Shown: piece after piece, positions 19,921 to 28,298 of the stretch | Numbering within the stretch: the stretch's first letter is position 1 | How the letters are laid out: each line of letters begins with the position of its first letter | Source of the DNA: Brevibacterium sp. S111 | GTDB lineage: Bacteria; Actinomycetota; Actinomycetes; Actinomycetales; Brevibacteriaceae | Length of the DNA: 64,000 nt | NCBI RefSeq assembly: GCF_004745075.1 | Contig: NZ_RHFH01000014.1 | Location: 26,610-90,609 of the forward strand | Direction of reading: 5' to 3' | Translations under genes and position numbers: made by a program | Notes under the pieces: generated by a model | The model's input: the letters and a program-made list of their open reading frames with translations, nothing else | Told to the model about the DNA's origin: nothing | Database searches by the model: none

Positions 19921-20853
19921 GTGGCGGTGATAGTGACCGGAGCCAGCGGCTTCATCGGCGGTGCCATCGCGCGTGCTCTCGCGGAGAGGGACGAGACCGT
20001 CTACGCTCTGGGCCGGAGAGACCCGGACATCCCCGGAGTGAACTTCCAGCAGTGGGACATCACCGAGCCGGCCCCTTCGGCGGTGACGTCCCTGGCGGGG
20101 AAGGTCACTTCGGTCTTCCACTGCGCCGGGATCGCCTCGGTGAGCGCTGATGATGACGCACTCTATGAGGTGCGGGTGACGGGTACGCGCAACGTCCTCG
20201 ACGCCTTCCCGAAGGCCCGCATCGTCCACCTGTCGTCGACGACGGTGTACCCGCCGAGCGAACTCCACACCGAACTGTGGGAGGAAGCCGGGCCGAAAGA
20301 TCCCGGCGAGTTCTCCGACGCCTACTCGCGCACCCATGCCCTGGCCGAACAGCTCGTCGCTCGGATCCGACCCGATGCCGCGATCCTCCGACCTGCGGCC
20401 GTCTATGGCCCGGGCGAGACGATGCTCATGCCGTTCCTCGCCCACATGGCGAAGAAGGGGGTGCTGCGTCTGCCCGGAGGCGGTCGGCAGAAACTCACCC
20501 TGACCCATGTCGACAATGTCGTGCGGGCCGCGCTCGCCTGCCTCGATGTGCCCTCGGCGGCGGGTCCGTTCAATATCGGGGACCCGACCCCGTACCGGCT
20601 CAAGGACGCCGTGGCCACTCACTTTGCGCGGATGGGCTACGACCAGGTCGTCATCGAAGGGGTGGCGAAGGACAAGGCGCTGGTCATGGCGAAGCTCGGA
20701 CTCCGGATCAAGGGGATGTTCAAGCGCGGAGATCGTGCGAAGCTCTTCCTCGTCGAATACCTGCAGTCCGATCGGACCTATAACCTCTCACGGCAGCAGA
20801 GGGTGCTCGGGATCTCGACCACCCAGCACCTCATCCCCTCCCGGTTCCAGTAG
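19921..20853 (+). CDS. NAD-dependent epimerase/dehydratase family protein
   Basis: 310 residues of the extended SDR type. The Rossmann motif is G7-A-S-G10-F-I-G13, substrate-loop features are YGPGET and GDPTPYRLKDAV. The canonical YxxxK catalytic motif appears as Y135-S-R-T-H139, His replacing Lys. HLSST supplies the Ser/Thr. A GTG start at 19921 follows AAGGGA. The substrate is unknown; 3-beta-hydroxysteroid- or sugar-type epimerases are the nearest in style. It is convergent with the SDR at 20861. Confidence 0.8.
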   Translation: MAVIVTGASGFIGGAIARALAERDETVYALGRRDPDIPGVNFQQWDITEPAPSAVTSLAGKVTSVFHCAGIASVSADDDALYEVRVTGTRNVLDAFPKARIVHLSSTTVYPPSELHTELWEEAGPKDPGEFSDAYSRTHALAEQLVARIRPDAAILRPAAVYGPGETMLMPFLAHMAKKGVLRLPGGGRQKLTLTHVDNVVRAALACLDVPSAAGPFNIGDPTPYRLKDAVATHFARMGYDQVVIEGVAKDKALVMAKLGLRIKGMFKRGDRAKLFLVEYLQSDRTYNLSRQQRVLGISTTQHLIPSRFQ

Positions 20854-20860
20854 GCCCGTC

Positions 20861-21700
20861 TCAGCGTTTCAGCCCGTGCTGGGCGGCGACGATCTTCGAT
20901 ATCAGCGAACGCGGCAGCACACGTTTGAGCAGGAACGGCAGCGGGGCCCGGCTGCCGACGGCGTAGAACTCCCGCGGCCTGGGCGAGATGATCGCGTCGA
21001 CGATCGTGGCCGCGACTGTCTCGGCCGAGATGCCGCCTCGTTCATTGGCATCGAGCCGCTCGAGCATCGTCGTGACATCCGCCGTATAGGGCGAGCCCTC
21101 TTCGAGGTACTTCGTCCGGCGCAGCCCGATGCCCGTGGCGATCGACCCGGGCTCGACGGTGCTCACCCACACCCCGAACGGTGAGAGTTCCTGCCGGGCT
21201 GCCGTGGCGAATCCGCGCAGAGCGGCCTTCGACGCCGAATAGGAGCTGCGGTGAGCCAGCGGAAAACTCGCGAGCATCGACCCGACCATGATGATGCGGC
21301 CCGTTCGTCGTTTGCGCATTCCGGGCAGAACGAGCTGACTCAGCCTTACGGGCCCGAACACATTCGTGCGGAACAGGCGTTCGACGGCATCGGCGGGCAG
21401 CTCTTCGAACGGACCGGACTGACTCTCGCCGGCATTGTTGACGAGCACATCGATGCTCTCGCGCATGCCGATCGCATCGAGATCCTCGGCCAGCCGGTCC
21501 GGCCCCTCGGGGTCGGCGAGGTCGAGCGGCAGGTATCGGACCCCGGGGATGGTGTCGGTCGGTTTGAGCCGATCCGGGCTGCGGCTCGTCGTGAGGACGG
21601 TGCAGCCCTTGGCCGCGAGTGCTTCGACGACGGCTCTGCCGATACCCGAGGTGCCGCCGGTGACGAGGACGGTGAGGTCCGGTCGCGCACTGCCCGTCAT
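20861..21700 (-). CDS. SDR family oxidoreductase
   Basis: 279 residues of the classical SDR type: TGGTSGIG at 14-21, NNAG at 88-91, Ser141, and Y154-S-A-S-K158. The tail is longer than in FabG (basic, RAPLPFLLKRVLPRSLISK), like lipid- or retinol-type SDRs. Its ATG overlaps the stop of the FAD-dependent dehydrogenase gene by 4 bp (ATGA), so the two are translationally coupled. Substrate unknown. Confidence 0.88.
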   Translation of the reverse strand: MTGSARPDLTVLVTGGTSGIGRAVVEALAAKGCTVLTTSRSPDRLKPTDTIPGVRYLPLDLADPEGPDRLAEDLDAIGMRESIDVLVNNAGESQSGPFEELPADAVERLFRTNVFGPVRLSQLVLPGMRKRRTGRIIMVGSMLASFPLAHRSSYSASKAALRGFATAARQELSPFGVWVSTVEPGSIATGIGLRRTKYLEEGSPYTADVTTMLERLDANERGGISAETVAATIVDAIISPRPREFYAVGSRAPLPFLLKRVLPRSLISKIVAAQHGLKR

Positions 21701-23466
21701 GCTCGCTCTCCCCCTGGCAGCGCGGAATCGCCGTCCCCACGTCCTGATGCGTCATGCCCTCGTCCGGATGCGCCGGCACCGGTCTGGTTCGCGACCGCAC
21801 GTCCGGCCCGCAGCCCCGAGAAGATGCACCCGCCGAGGAACGTGCCTTCGAGTGCGTTGTAGCCGTGCATTCCGCCGCCCCCGAATCCGGTGACCTCACC
21901 GGCTGCGAACAGCCCCGGAATCGGTGTGCCGCCTCCGGCAGTGCCGCCGGCAGCGCCGATGACCTGACCGTCGAGGTTCGTCTCCACCCCGCCGAGGGTC
22001 TTGCGCGAGAGCAGACTCAGCCGCACCGCGATGAGCGGCCCGTGCTCGGGATCGAGGATTTCGTGCGGCTTGACCGCGCGCACGACCTTGTCCCCCAGAT
22101 AGGCGCGGGCGTTGTGGATCGCCTGCACCTGCGCATCCTTCGAGAACGGGTGCGCGGTCTGGCGGTCCCGTTGCCGGATCTGCTCGACGAGGTGGTCGTG
22201 ATCGATGACCGGCCCGCGGGAGCGTGCATTCATCCGGGCGACGAGTTCCTCGGTCGAATCGGCGACGACGAAGTCGGAACCGTACTTCTTGAACGCCTCG
22301 ATCGGCGCGGGAGCATCGGAGGAGCGCACACGGTCGAGCGTGATCCGGATGTCCTTCTCCGTGATGTCCGGGTTCTGCTCCGAACCCGAGAGCGCGAATT
22401 CCTTGCGGATGATCGACTCGTTGAGGACGAACCACGAATAGTCGTACCCCGTGTCGAGGATTGTGCGCATCGTCCGGTTCGTGTCGAAACCGGGATAGTT
22501 CGGGGCTGGGAACCGGTTGCCTTCGGCATCGAACCACATCGACGAGGGGCCGGGAATGATCCGGATCCCATGCCCGGGCCAGATCGGATTCCAGTTCTCG
22601 ATGCCCTCCGTGTACGCCCAGATCCGGTCCCGATTGATCAGGCTCGCCCCGGCATCCTCGGCGATCTGGAGCATCCGTCCGTCCACGTGAGCGGGCACAC
22701 CGGCGAGCATCGTGTCGGGGAACTCGCCGAGGCGGTCGACCGGCCAGTACTTCTTCATGAGGTCGAAATTGTGGCCGATCCCGCCGGTGGTGACGATGAC
22801 GGCGGGAGCACGGAGTTCGAAGTCCGCGACCTCCTCGCGGTTCGACTCCACCCCGCGAGCCGTGTGGCTGGGCGCGAGCGTGCGACCGCGGACACCGACG
22901 ACGGTGCCGGATTCGGTGAGGAGCTCATCGACGCGGTGTCGGAACCCGAACTCGACGAGCCCGGCCGTCTCGGCGGCTTCGACGGGTTCGCGGAAGACGC
23001 GGACCACCTCGGGGCCGGTGCCCCAGGTGAGGTGGAAGCGGGGGACGGAGTTGCCGTGTTCGGCGGCTCCGGAGCCGCCGCGTTCGGCCCAGCCGACGAT
23101 CGGAGTCAGGCGCAGGCCGAGGTCACGCAGGTACTGTCGCTTCTCTCCTGCCGCGAATTCGAGGTAAGCCTCGGCCCACTGTCTGGGCCAGTGGTCCTCC
23201 TCGCGGTCGAATCCCGCCGAGGTGGCCCAGTCGGCGCGGGCGAGTTCGAGCGAGTCGTGCACGCGCAGTCGACGCTGTTCGGGAGAGTCGATGAGGAAGA
23301 GCCCGCCGAGTGACCAGAACGCCTGCCCGCCGAGGTTGGCGCGATTCTCCTGGTCGAGGATGACGACGCGTTTGCCGGCTCGGGTGAGTTCATGGGCGGC
23401 GACGAGACCGGCGAGTCCGGCGCCGACGATGATCGCATCGGGGGATGGGTGGCCGTTTGTGCTCAT
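21697..23466 (-). CDS. FAD-binding dehydrogenase (fumarate reductase/ketosteroid-dehydrogenase-like)
   Basis: 589 residues. The N-terminal FAD site is GAGLAGLVAAHE with an acidic end (ILDQE), and the C-terminal FAD-contact segment is GLFAAGEVTGFGGGGMHGYNALEGTFLGGCIFSG. The FAD_binding_2 architecture is typical of KstD/fumarate-reductase relatives annotated as FAD-binding dehydrogenase. The tail is Gly/Ala-rich. The ATG at 23466 has AGAGGAG 6 nt upstream. It forms a two-gene operon with the SDR at 20861 and has an inverted repeat in its promoter region, suggesting dedicated control. Confidence 0.88.
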   Translation of the reverse strand: MSTNGHPSPDAIIVGAGLAGLVAAHELTRAGKRVVILDQENRANLGGQAFWSLGGLFLIDSPEQRRLRVHDSLELARADWATSAGFDREEDHWPRQWAEAYLEFAAGEKRQYLRDLGLRLTPIVGWAERGGSGAAEHGNSVPRFHLTWGTGPEVVRVFREPVEAAETAGLVEFGFRHRVDELLTESGTVVGVRGRTLAPSHTARGVESNREEVADFELRAPAVIVTTGGIGHNFDLMKKYWPVDRLGEFPDTMLAGVPAHVDGRMLQIAEDAGASLINRDRIWAYTEGIENWNPIWPGHGIRIIPGPSSMWFDAEGNRFPAPNYPGFDTNRTMRTILDTGYDYSWFVLNESIIRKEFALSGSEQNPDITEKDIRITLDRVRSSDAPAPIEAFKKYGSDFVVADSTEELVARMNARSRGPVIDHDHLVEQIRQRDRQTAHPFSKDAQVQAIHNARAYLGDKVVRAVKPHEILDPEHGPLIAVRLSLLSRKTLGGVETNLDGQVIGAAGGTAGGGTPIPGLFAAGEVTGFGGGGMHGYNALEGTFLGGCIFSGLRAGRAVANQTGAGASGRGHDASGRGDGDSALPGGERA

Positions 23467-23515
23467 CGTCGACTCCTCTGTCGTCTCCGTCGGCCGAACC
23501 GACGTTCAGTGGGTT

Positions 23516-23551
23516 CAGATTGCCAAAAACAGGCCGGATTCTGGCAATCTG
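23516..23551. promoter_or_regulatory. 10-bp inverted repeat upstream of the FAD dehydrogenase gene
   Basis: CAGATTGCCA (23516-23525) and TGGCAATCTG (23542-23551) are perfect complements separated by 16 bp, 50 bp upstream of the ATG at 23466. The minus strand also reads TTGCCA-N17-GGCAAT, so it may overlap the promoter. There is no T-run, so an operator is more likely than a terminator of pheA. Confidence 0.6.
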
Positions 23552-23589
23552 CGCACACTTACCTTTCAGTAGGAATCAGTATCGCAGAC

Positions 23590-24528
23590 TCAGCCGCCCA
23601 GGGTGCGCTCCAACCAGTCGGCTGCCGCGGCGAAGGACTCCTCGGAGGTCGTCGGGTCGATCGGCACGAGGACTCCGTCGGAACTCGGGTAGCTGCCGAG
23701 GAAGGCGAGTTTGAGCGCGGACCGATGAACGCCCTGCAGCGCCTCGGCCACCCGCGCCTCGTGGATGTGCCCGAGCAGGTCGATCGAGAACTGGTAGAGA
23801 CCCAGCCCGTCGCCGGTCGGTCGGGATTCGATGCGCGACATGTTCACACCGCGGCTGGAGAACTGTTCGAGCAGTTCGAGCAGCGAACCGGCCCGGTCCG
23901 ATCGCAGAGCCGCGACGATGGTGGTCTTGTCCGCCCCGGTCGGTGCGGGAATGGCACCGGGACGGGTGACGACGACGAAACGGGTGACGGCGTCCTTGCG
24001 GTCGCCGATGTCCTCGGCGAGGACGTCGAGCCCGTAGCGCTGCGCGGCCAGGGCGGGACACACGGCGGCCACATGGTCACCGGCGTCGTTGGCCAGGTCG
24101 CGGGCGGCAGCGGCCGTCGACGAGGTCGGCAGGTAGACGGCATCGGGGAAGTGTTCGGACATGTACGCGCGCACCTGTGCCTCACCGTGCGGGTGGGAGC
24201 CGAAGGACGTGACCTCCTCGGCGGCGGTCCCCGGCTTCACGGCCAGGACGAAGCGGACGGGCACGACCACCTCGGCGATGATCTGGAGCCGACCGTGCTC
24301 GGTCAGGGCATCGATCGTGGCCGGCACCCCGCCTTCGACGGAGTTCTCGATCGGAACGACTGCGGCATCGCAGTCGCCTTCGATGACGGAATCGAGAGCG
24401 GCGGCGGCATTGCGCATCGGCTGTGCCGAGGCCGTCGCGCGCAGATTCCGGGAGTCGAGGAAGCTCAGCAGAGCCGCCTCGGTGAACGTGGCCTCGGGGC
24501 CGAGGTAGGCGAAACGGGCCAGACTCAC
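23590..24528 (-). CDS. pheA: prephenate dehydratase
   Basis: 312 residues. The catalytic domain starts directly (ARFAYLGPEATFTEAAL) with the PIENSVEGGV loop and the KDAVTRF motif. A C-terminal ACT domain with GVNMSRIESRP, the phenylalanine-binding ESRP motif, follows. It converts prephenate to phenylpyruvate; feedback inhibition by Phe is expected from the ACT domain. No chorismate mutase domain is present, as usual in actinobacteria. GTG start at 24528 with GGAGA 7 nt upstream; 4-bp overlap with the GT2 gene. Confidence 0.95.
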   Translation of the reverse strand: MSLARFAYLGPEATFTEAALLSFLDSRNLRATASAQPMRNAAAALDSVIEGDCDAAVVPIENSVEGGVPATIDALTEHGRLQIIAEVVVPVRFVLAVKPGTAAEEVTSFGSHPHGEAQVRAYMSEHFPDAVYLPTSSTAAAARDLANDAGDHVAAVCPALAAQRYGLDVLAEDIGDRKDAVTRFVVVTRPGAIPAPTGADKTTIVAALRSDRAGSLLELLEQFSSRGVNMSRIESRPTGDGLGLYQFSIDLLGHIHEARVAEALQGVHRSALKLAFLGSYPSSDGVLVPIDPTTSEESFAAAADWLERTLGG

Positions 24529-25298
24529 TTGCCGGTCTCCTTCTGCTGGTGGCTCCGCTTGGCGCGGATGCGGCGGACGAGGATGGCGCGGGCGACATCG
24601 CGGTATTGGGCGGCGCGGTGCAGCTGCGCCTTGAGGTCGCGACCGGTGACGCGGTGGTGGAGGTCGCATTCGACCTCTTCCACGCGCAGGCCGCCGTTGA
24701 CGACGTCGATGGTCATGGCCGTTTCGACACCCCATCCGGCGGCGAACGGCAGGGCCGTGTCAAAGGCCTCCCGGGACAGGCAGCGCATGCCTGACAGGGG
24801 CTGAGTGGCCTCGAAGCCGCTGAGTTCGGCGATGCCCTTCTTCGCGAGCCCGACGACGAATCCGAAGCCCCCGCCCTTGCGCTTCTGCGCCGGCAGGATC
24901 GCGATCGTCATGTCCGCTTCGCCCGCGAGCACGGGTGCGGCCAGGGGAGCGGTGTTGACGGCGGAGTCCTCGAGGTCGCCGTCGATGAACAGCAGCGCCC
25001 GATGCTTCGGCTCGAGACCCGGGTCGGCGTCGGAGATCTCCCGGTTGCGCAGCGCGAACGCCCCGGTCATCATGGCCGCGGCCTTGCCCTTGTTCTTCGG
25101 GTGGGTGATCACCTCGGCGCCGGCCCGACGGGCCACGGTCCCCGTGTCATCGCTCGATCCGTCGTCGACGACGAGGACGATGTCGACCCCGGGAATCTGC
25201 TTGGCCGCGGTCACCGTGGCGGCGATGCGCTCGGATTCGTTCATCGCCGGGACGATGGCGGCGACCGCCTCGGGGGCGGGGTGCGGGTGTGCGCTCAT
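24525..25298 (-). CDS. glycosyltransferase family 2 protein
   Basis: 257 residues with a GT-A fold: AIVPAMNESERI at the N-terminus, VVDDGSSDDT and the metal-binding FIDGDLEDS. No membrane helix follows, so a soluble enzyme resembling glucosyl-3-phosphoglycerate or dolichol-type GT2 proteins. The ATG at 25298 has AGGAG 7 nt upstream. Co-transcribed with pheA through a GTGA overlap, an arrangement also seen in other actinobacteria. Acceptor unknown. Confidence 0.85.
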   Translation of the reverse strand: MSAHPHPAPEAVAAIVPAMNESERIAATVTAAKQIPGVDIVLVVDDGSSDDTGTVARRAGAEVITHPKNKGKAAAMMTGAFALRNREISDADPGLEPKHRALLFIDGDLEDSAVNTAPLAAPVLAGEADMTIAILPAQKRKGGGFGFVVGLAKKGIAELSGFEATQPLSGMRCLSREAFDTALPFAAGWGVETAMTIDVVNGGLRVEEVECDLHHRVTGRDLKAQLHRAAQYRDVARAILVRRIRAKRSHQQKETGK

Positions 25299-25333
25299 GC
25301 GGGTGCTCCTGTCCGACACCGGCGCCGAGGCGG

Positions 25334-25363
25334 GGCCGGGCACGGTCGGATCCGTGCCCGGCC
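25334..25363. terminator. 12-bp hairpin between DUF5926 and GT2 genes
   Basis: GGCCGGGCACGG at 25334-25345 pairs perfectly with 25352-25363 around a 6-nt loop. It is downstream of the leftward DUF5926 gene and upstream of the GT2 gene. No T-run. Confidence 0.7.
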
Positions 25364-25384
25364 TGCCCGGCCGGGTGGCGGATG

Positions 25385-26263
25385 TCAGTGGATGGTCAGC
25401 TGGCGGGACACGATTCCGGAGCGGACGCGACGGGCCTCCGTGCTCATCGGCTCGGTCGTGTTCAGCGCCTCGTCCATGGCCTTGCCGAAGGCGGCGATGG
25501 GCTCTTCGACATCGTCGGGACGGGTGCCGAACTCGAGCTCCCAGACGGGGATGATGATCCCGTGGGCGCGGAAGTAGCCGAGGAAGGAGCCGATGCCGCC
25601 GAGGTCGTTGCCGTTCTCGGCCTGCAGGCGGGCCATCGCATCGACGACGCGATCCTCGCCCTCGGAACGGGCCCAGCGGACATAGGTGCGTCCGGACATC
25701 TCGGTCCAGTAGGCGGAGTCGACCGAGGCGAGCTTCTCGGTCGGGGCGACCGAGTCGTTGGCCTGCTGCAGGGCGGCACCGACCTCGGGGTCGGTCTCGG
25801 CCTCGGGCAGCGCCCAGTAGTCGAAGGATTCGAGCACGCGGACGTCGAACGGGTGAGAGGTGTCGAGGATGTCCTGCAGGCGCGGACCCGCACCGGGTTC
25901 GGTCGTCGCTTCGATCGAGGTGCCGGGCTCCGCCTCGACGGCGGCGAGGATGCCGCGGGCAACATCGCGGGAGGCGTCGGTCGAGGACACCGGCACCTGC
26001 ATGCCGGCCATGATCTCACCGTCATCACGACGCCAGGCCTGCCAGGCGGCGGGCAGGAGCGAGGCGATCGTCACCTCATGGCCGCCGTATTCCTCGGTGA
26101 GCTTCGCGGTCGCGGTCGCCGCGGGCACGAGTTCACGCAGGCAGATGATGTCGGCTTCGAACGGCAGGTCCGCAAACGGACGTGCGACGAAAGCCGTGGC
26201 CTGCGCCCTCGCGAGGCGTTTGGCGATGAGTTCTTCCTTGGAGCGCTTCGACTTCTTTCCCAT
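25385..26263 (-). CDS. DUF5926 family protein
   Basis: 292 residues. The basic N-terminus (MGKKSKRSKEELIAKR) and the following globular sequence match the DUF5926 proteins of actinobacteria, which are sometimes mislabelled as SecA-related. No catalytic motif is recognised. The ATG at 26263 is preceded by TAGACT (26272-26277, minus strand) with 8 nt between, so the message is probably leaderless or nearly so. Followed by a 12-bp terminator. Confidence 0.75.
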   Translation of the reverse strand: MGKKSKRSKEELIAKRLARAQATAFVARPFADLPFEADIICLRELVPAATATAKLTEEYGGHEVTIASLLPAAWQAWRRDDGEIMAGMQVPVSSTDASRDVARGILAAVEAEPGTSIEATTEPGAGPRLQDILDTSHPFDVRVLESFDYWALPEAETDPEVGAALQQANDSVAPTEKLASVDSAYWTEMSGRTYVRWARSEGEDRVVDAMARLQAENGNDLGGIGSFLGYFRAHGIIIPVWELEFGTRPDDVEEPIAAFGKAMDEALNTTEPMSTEARRVRSGIVSRQLTIH

Positions 26264-26327
26264 GGGACGCAAGTCTAGTCGGTGCGCCGTGAGTGCGCCG
26301 GGAGGGTCCGGCGCCGCGCCGCTCCGC

Positions 26328-27245
26328 TCAGCGGTCGCGGGCGACGGGAATGAAGTATCGAGTGTTGTTGGACTCGTCCATACGCACCTGCAGCTTGTCA
26401 CCGGGGTGCGGGAAGGCTGAGCGTTCGGGGTTGTCGGGAGTCAGCCCGAGCGTCTCGAGCTGGATGATGCCGTGCCGGCCGACTTCATCTGCGGCGAGGA
26501 CGTAGGAGTGGTTGAGTTCGCGGATCGTGACCTCGATGGCCGGCTCGGTCGGTTCGTCCGTTTCGGCGAAGGTGCGTGGTGGGGCGGAATTGCCCATGCC
26601 CAGGTACGCTCCGACGTCATCGGCGATAAAACCGGCCACGGAATCCGCCTGGGCCATGAGACCGGCGAGGATGACGGACAGTCTCTCCTGCTGGGCGTCG
26701 GACTTCAGGGCCTGCCCGGGTTTGAACAGGTGCTCCTCGGCGAGGACGCACCACGCGTCCTGCAGGATCGTGCGCAGCTGCAGTTCGACGAGGACGGAGG
26801 GCTCGGAGTCGAACGGGACTTCGACGATGAGGTGGCGACCGCGGTATCCGGAGGGTTTCGGAGTCGCGGAGTAGTCGCGCACCTCGGCGATGGAGAGGTT
26901 CGCGTCGTCGTTCGCCTCGGTGAGCAGGTCCCACAGGGCGAGCTGTTCGCGTTCGGTGCGGCAGACGACGCGAGCGCCGACGACGTCGATGACCTGGTTT
27001 TCGACTTCGACGGATTCGTGGATCTCGTCATTGGCGTCGGCGAGTTTGCGTCGCAGCTTCTCACCCGTGCGCATCCGGTCCTTGATCCGACCGTCGACGA
27101 CGCGCACTCGGTCGCCGGAGAGCAGAGAGGAGGAGGCGCGGACGGACTCGACCCAGTCGTTGACCGTCTCCAGGGCGGCCCTCCAGGTGGACTCACGCCG
27201 GTCGTAGGCTTCGTCGACCAGTTCGCGGACAGTTGCTGACATCAT
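26328..27245 (-). CDS. RelA/SpoT-domain protein (alarmone synthetase-like)
   Basis: 305 residues. Synthetase-domain motifs are all present: RIKDRMRTGEKLRRK (about 53-67), D88-VVGARV, the SGYRGRH loop (about 132-138), E154-L-Q-L-R158-T and the WCVLAEEH helix. There is no HD hydrolase domain and no regulatory TGS/ACT chain. The C-terminal ~100 residues form an unassigned domain, longer than in RelP/RelQ-type small synthetases. The likely role is (p)ppGpp-type synthesis in the cytosol, but activity is inferred. The ATG at 27245 has GGAAGG 5 nt upstream. Confidence 0.82.
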   Translation of the reverse strand: MMSATVRELVDEAYDRRESTWRAALETVNDWVESVRASSSLLSGDRVRVVDGRIKDRMRTGEKLRRKLADANDEIHESVEVENQVIDVVGARVVCRTEREQLALWDLLTEANDDANLSIAEVRDYSATPKPSGYRGRHLIVEVPFDSEPSVLVELQLRTILQDAWCVLAEEHLFKPGQALKSDAQQERLSVILAGLMAQADSVAGFIADDVGAYLGMGNSAPPRTFAETDEPTEPAIEVTIRELNHSYVLAADEVGRHGIIQLETLGLTPDNPERSAFPHPGDKLQVRMDESNNTRYFIPVARDR

Positions 27246-27362
27246 CGTCACCTTCCTAGCTCCTGGTTCAACTTCACCAGAAGACCGGGGAGATGTCTAT
27301 GGCTGTGCCGCTAATGTTGCTCAGGCGGGGCCAAGGGGTGAGACGGACGACCGGGAGGCGGT

Positions 27363-28157
27363 TCAGAGGTCGTAGTCGACGATGACCGGTGCGTGGTCGG
27401 ACGCGCCCTTGCCCTTGCGCTCTTCGCGGTCGATCTCGCCGGCTGAGGCGGTCGCGGCCAGCGACTGTGAGGCGAGCTGGAAGTCGATGCGCATGCCCTG
27501 CTTCTTCGGGAAACGCAGCTTCTGGTAATCCCAGAACGTGTAGACGCCGGGTCCGGGAGTGAACTGGCGGGTGACCTCGCTCAGGCCGGCTCCGAGGAGG
27601 TCGTCGAAGGCTCTGCGCTCGGCATCCGACACGTGCGTGGCGCCGTCGAATTCGGCCATGTCCCACACGTCCTCGTCGAGCGGGGCGACGTTGAAGTCAC
27701 CGCAGAGGACGAGTCTCTTCTCCGGTTCGTCTGCCAGCTGGGCGGCGATGTCGCTCGTCAGCGCCCGGTACCACTCGAGTTTGTAGTCGTAGTGCGGGTG
27801 ATCGAGTTCGCGGCCGTTGGGCACATAGAGGGAGTAGACGCGCACCCCGTTGCAGGTGGCGGCCAGGGCGCGAGCCTCGACGACGGGTTCGTCCGCACCG
27901 AAGGCCGGAATGTCCGCAAAGCCGATCTCCGTGTCGGTGAGTCCGACGCGGGAGGCGATGGCCACGCCGTTCCACTGGTTGAGGCCATGGAAGCTCACTT
28001 CATAGCCGCGCTCGGTGAACAGTTCCTCGGGGAACTGGGCATCCTTGCACTTGAGCTCCTGGATGGCCAGGACATCGACATCCGAACGATCCAGCCAGGC
28101 CCCGATGCGATCGTGGCGGGCGCGGATCGAGTTCACATTCCACGTAGCGATTCTCAC
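27363..28157 (-). CDS. xthA: exodeoxyribonuclease III
   Basis: 264 residues of the AP-endonuclease/ExoIII family: TWNVNSIRAR, IQELK (metal Glu), VYSLYVPNG, GDFNVAP and SDHAPV. It repairs abasic sites and trims 3' ends. The GTG at 28157 is the likely start, with GGGTGGGAGG immediately upstream. Divergent from the thioesterase gene. Confidence 0.93.
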   Translation of the reverse strand: MRIATWNVNSIRARHDRIGAWLDRSDVDVLAIQELKCKDAQFPEELFTERGYEVSFHGLNQWNGVAIASRVGLTDTEIGFADIPAFGADEPVVEARALAATCNGVRVYSLYVPNGRELDHPHYDYKLEWYRALTSDIAAQLADEPEKRLVLCGDFNVAPLDEDVWDMAEFDGATHVSDAERRAFDDLLGAGLSEVTRQFTPGPGVYTFWDYQKLRFPKKQGMRIDFQLASQSLAATASAGEIDREERKGKGASDHAPVIVDYDL

Positions 28158-28204
28158 CCTCCCACCCTAAGCGGTCGGCCCCGGAGGAGAAAGCGCACCC
28201 GGCC

Positions 28205-28255
28205 CCCGGCAACGTGATCGCAGGTCGCCCGCCGGAGGGGGCGGCGATTGCCGGG
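28205..28255. repeat. inverted repeat between xthA and thioesterase genes
   Basis: CCCGGCAA (28205-28212) pairs with TTGCCGGG (28248-28255), and inside it ATCGC (28217-28221) pairs with GCGAT (28244-28248). It lies in the 141-bp divergent promoter region, so it could be an operator or cruciform. Confidence 0.4.
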
Positions 28256-28298
28256 CCCCTGCGCCGACCGCACGGCCGCGAGTCGATAAGCTGGTGCC

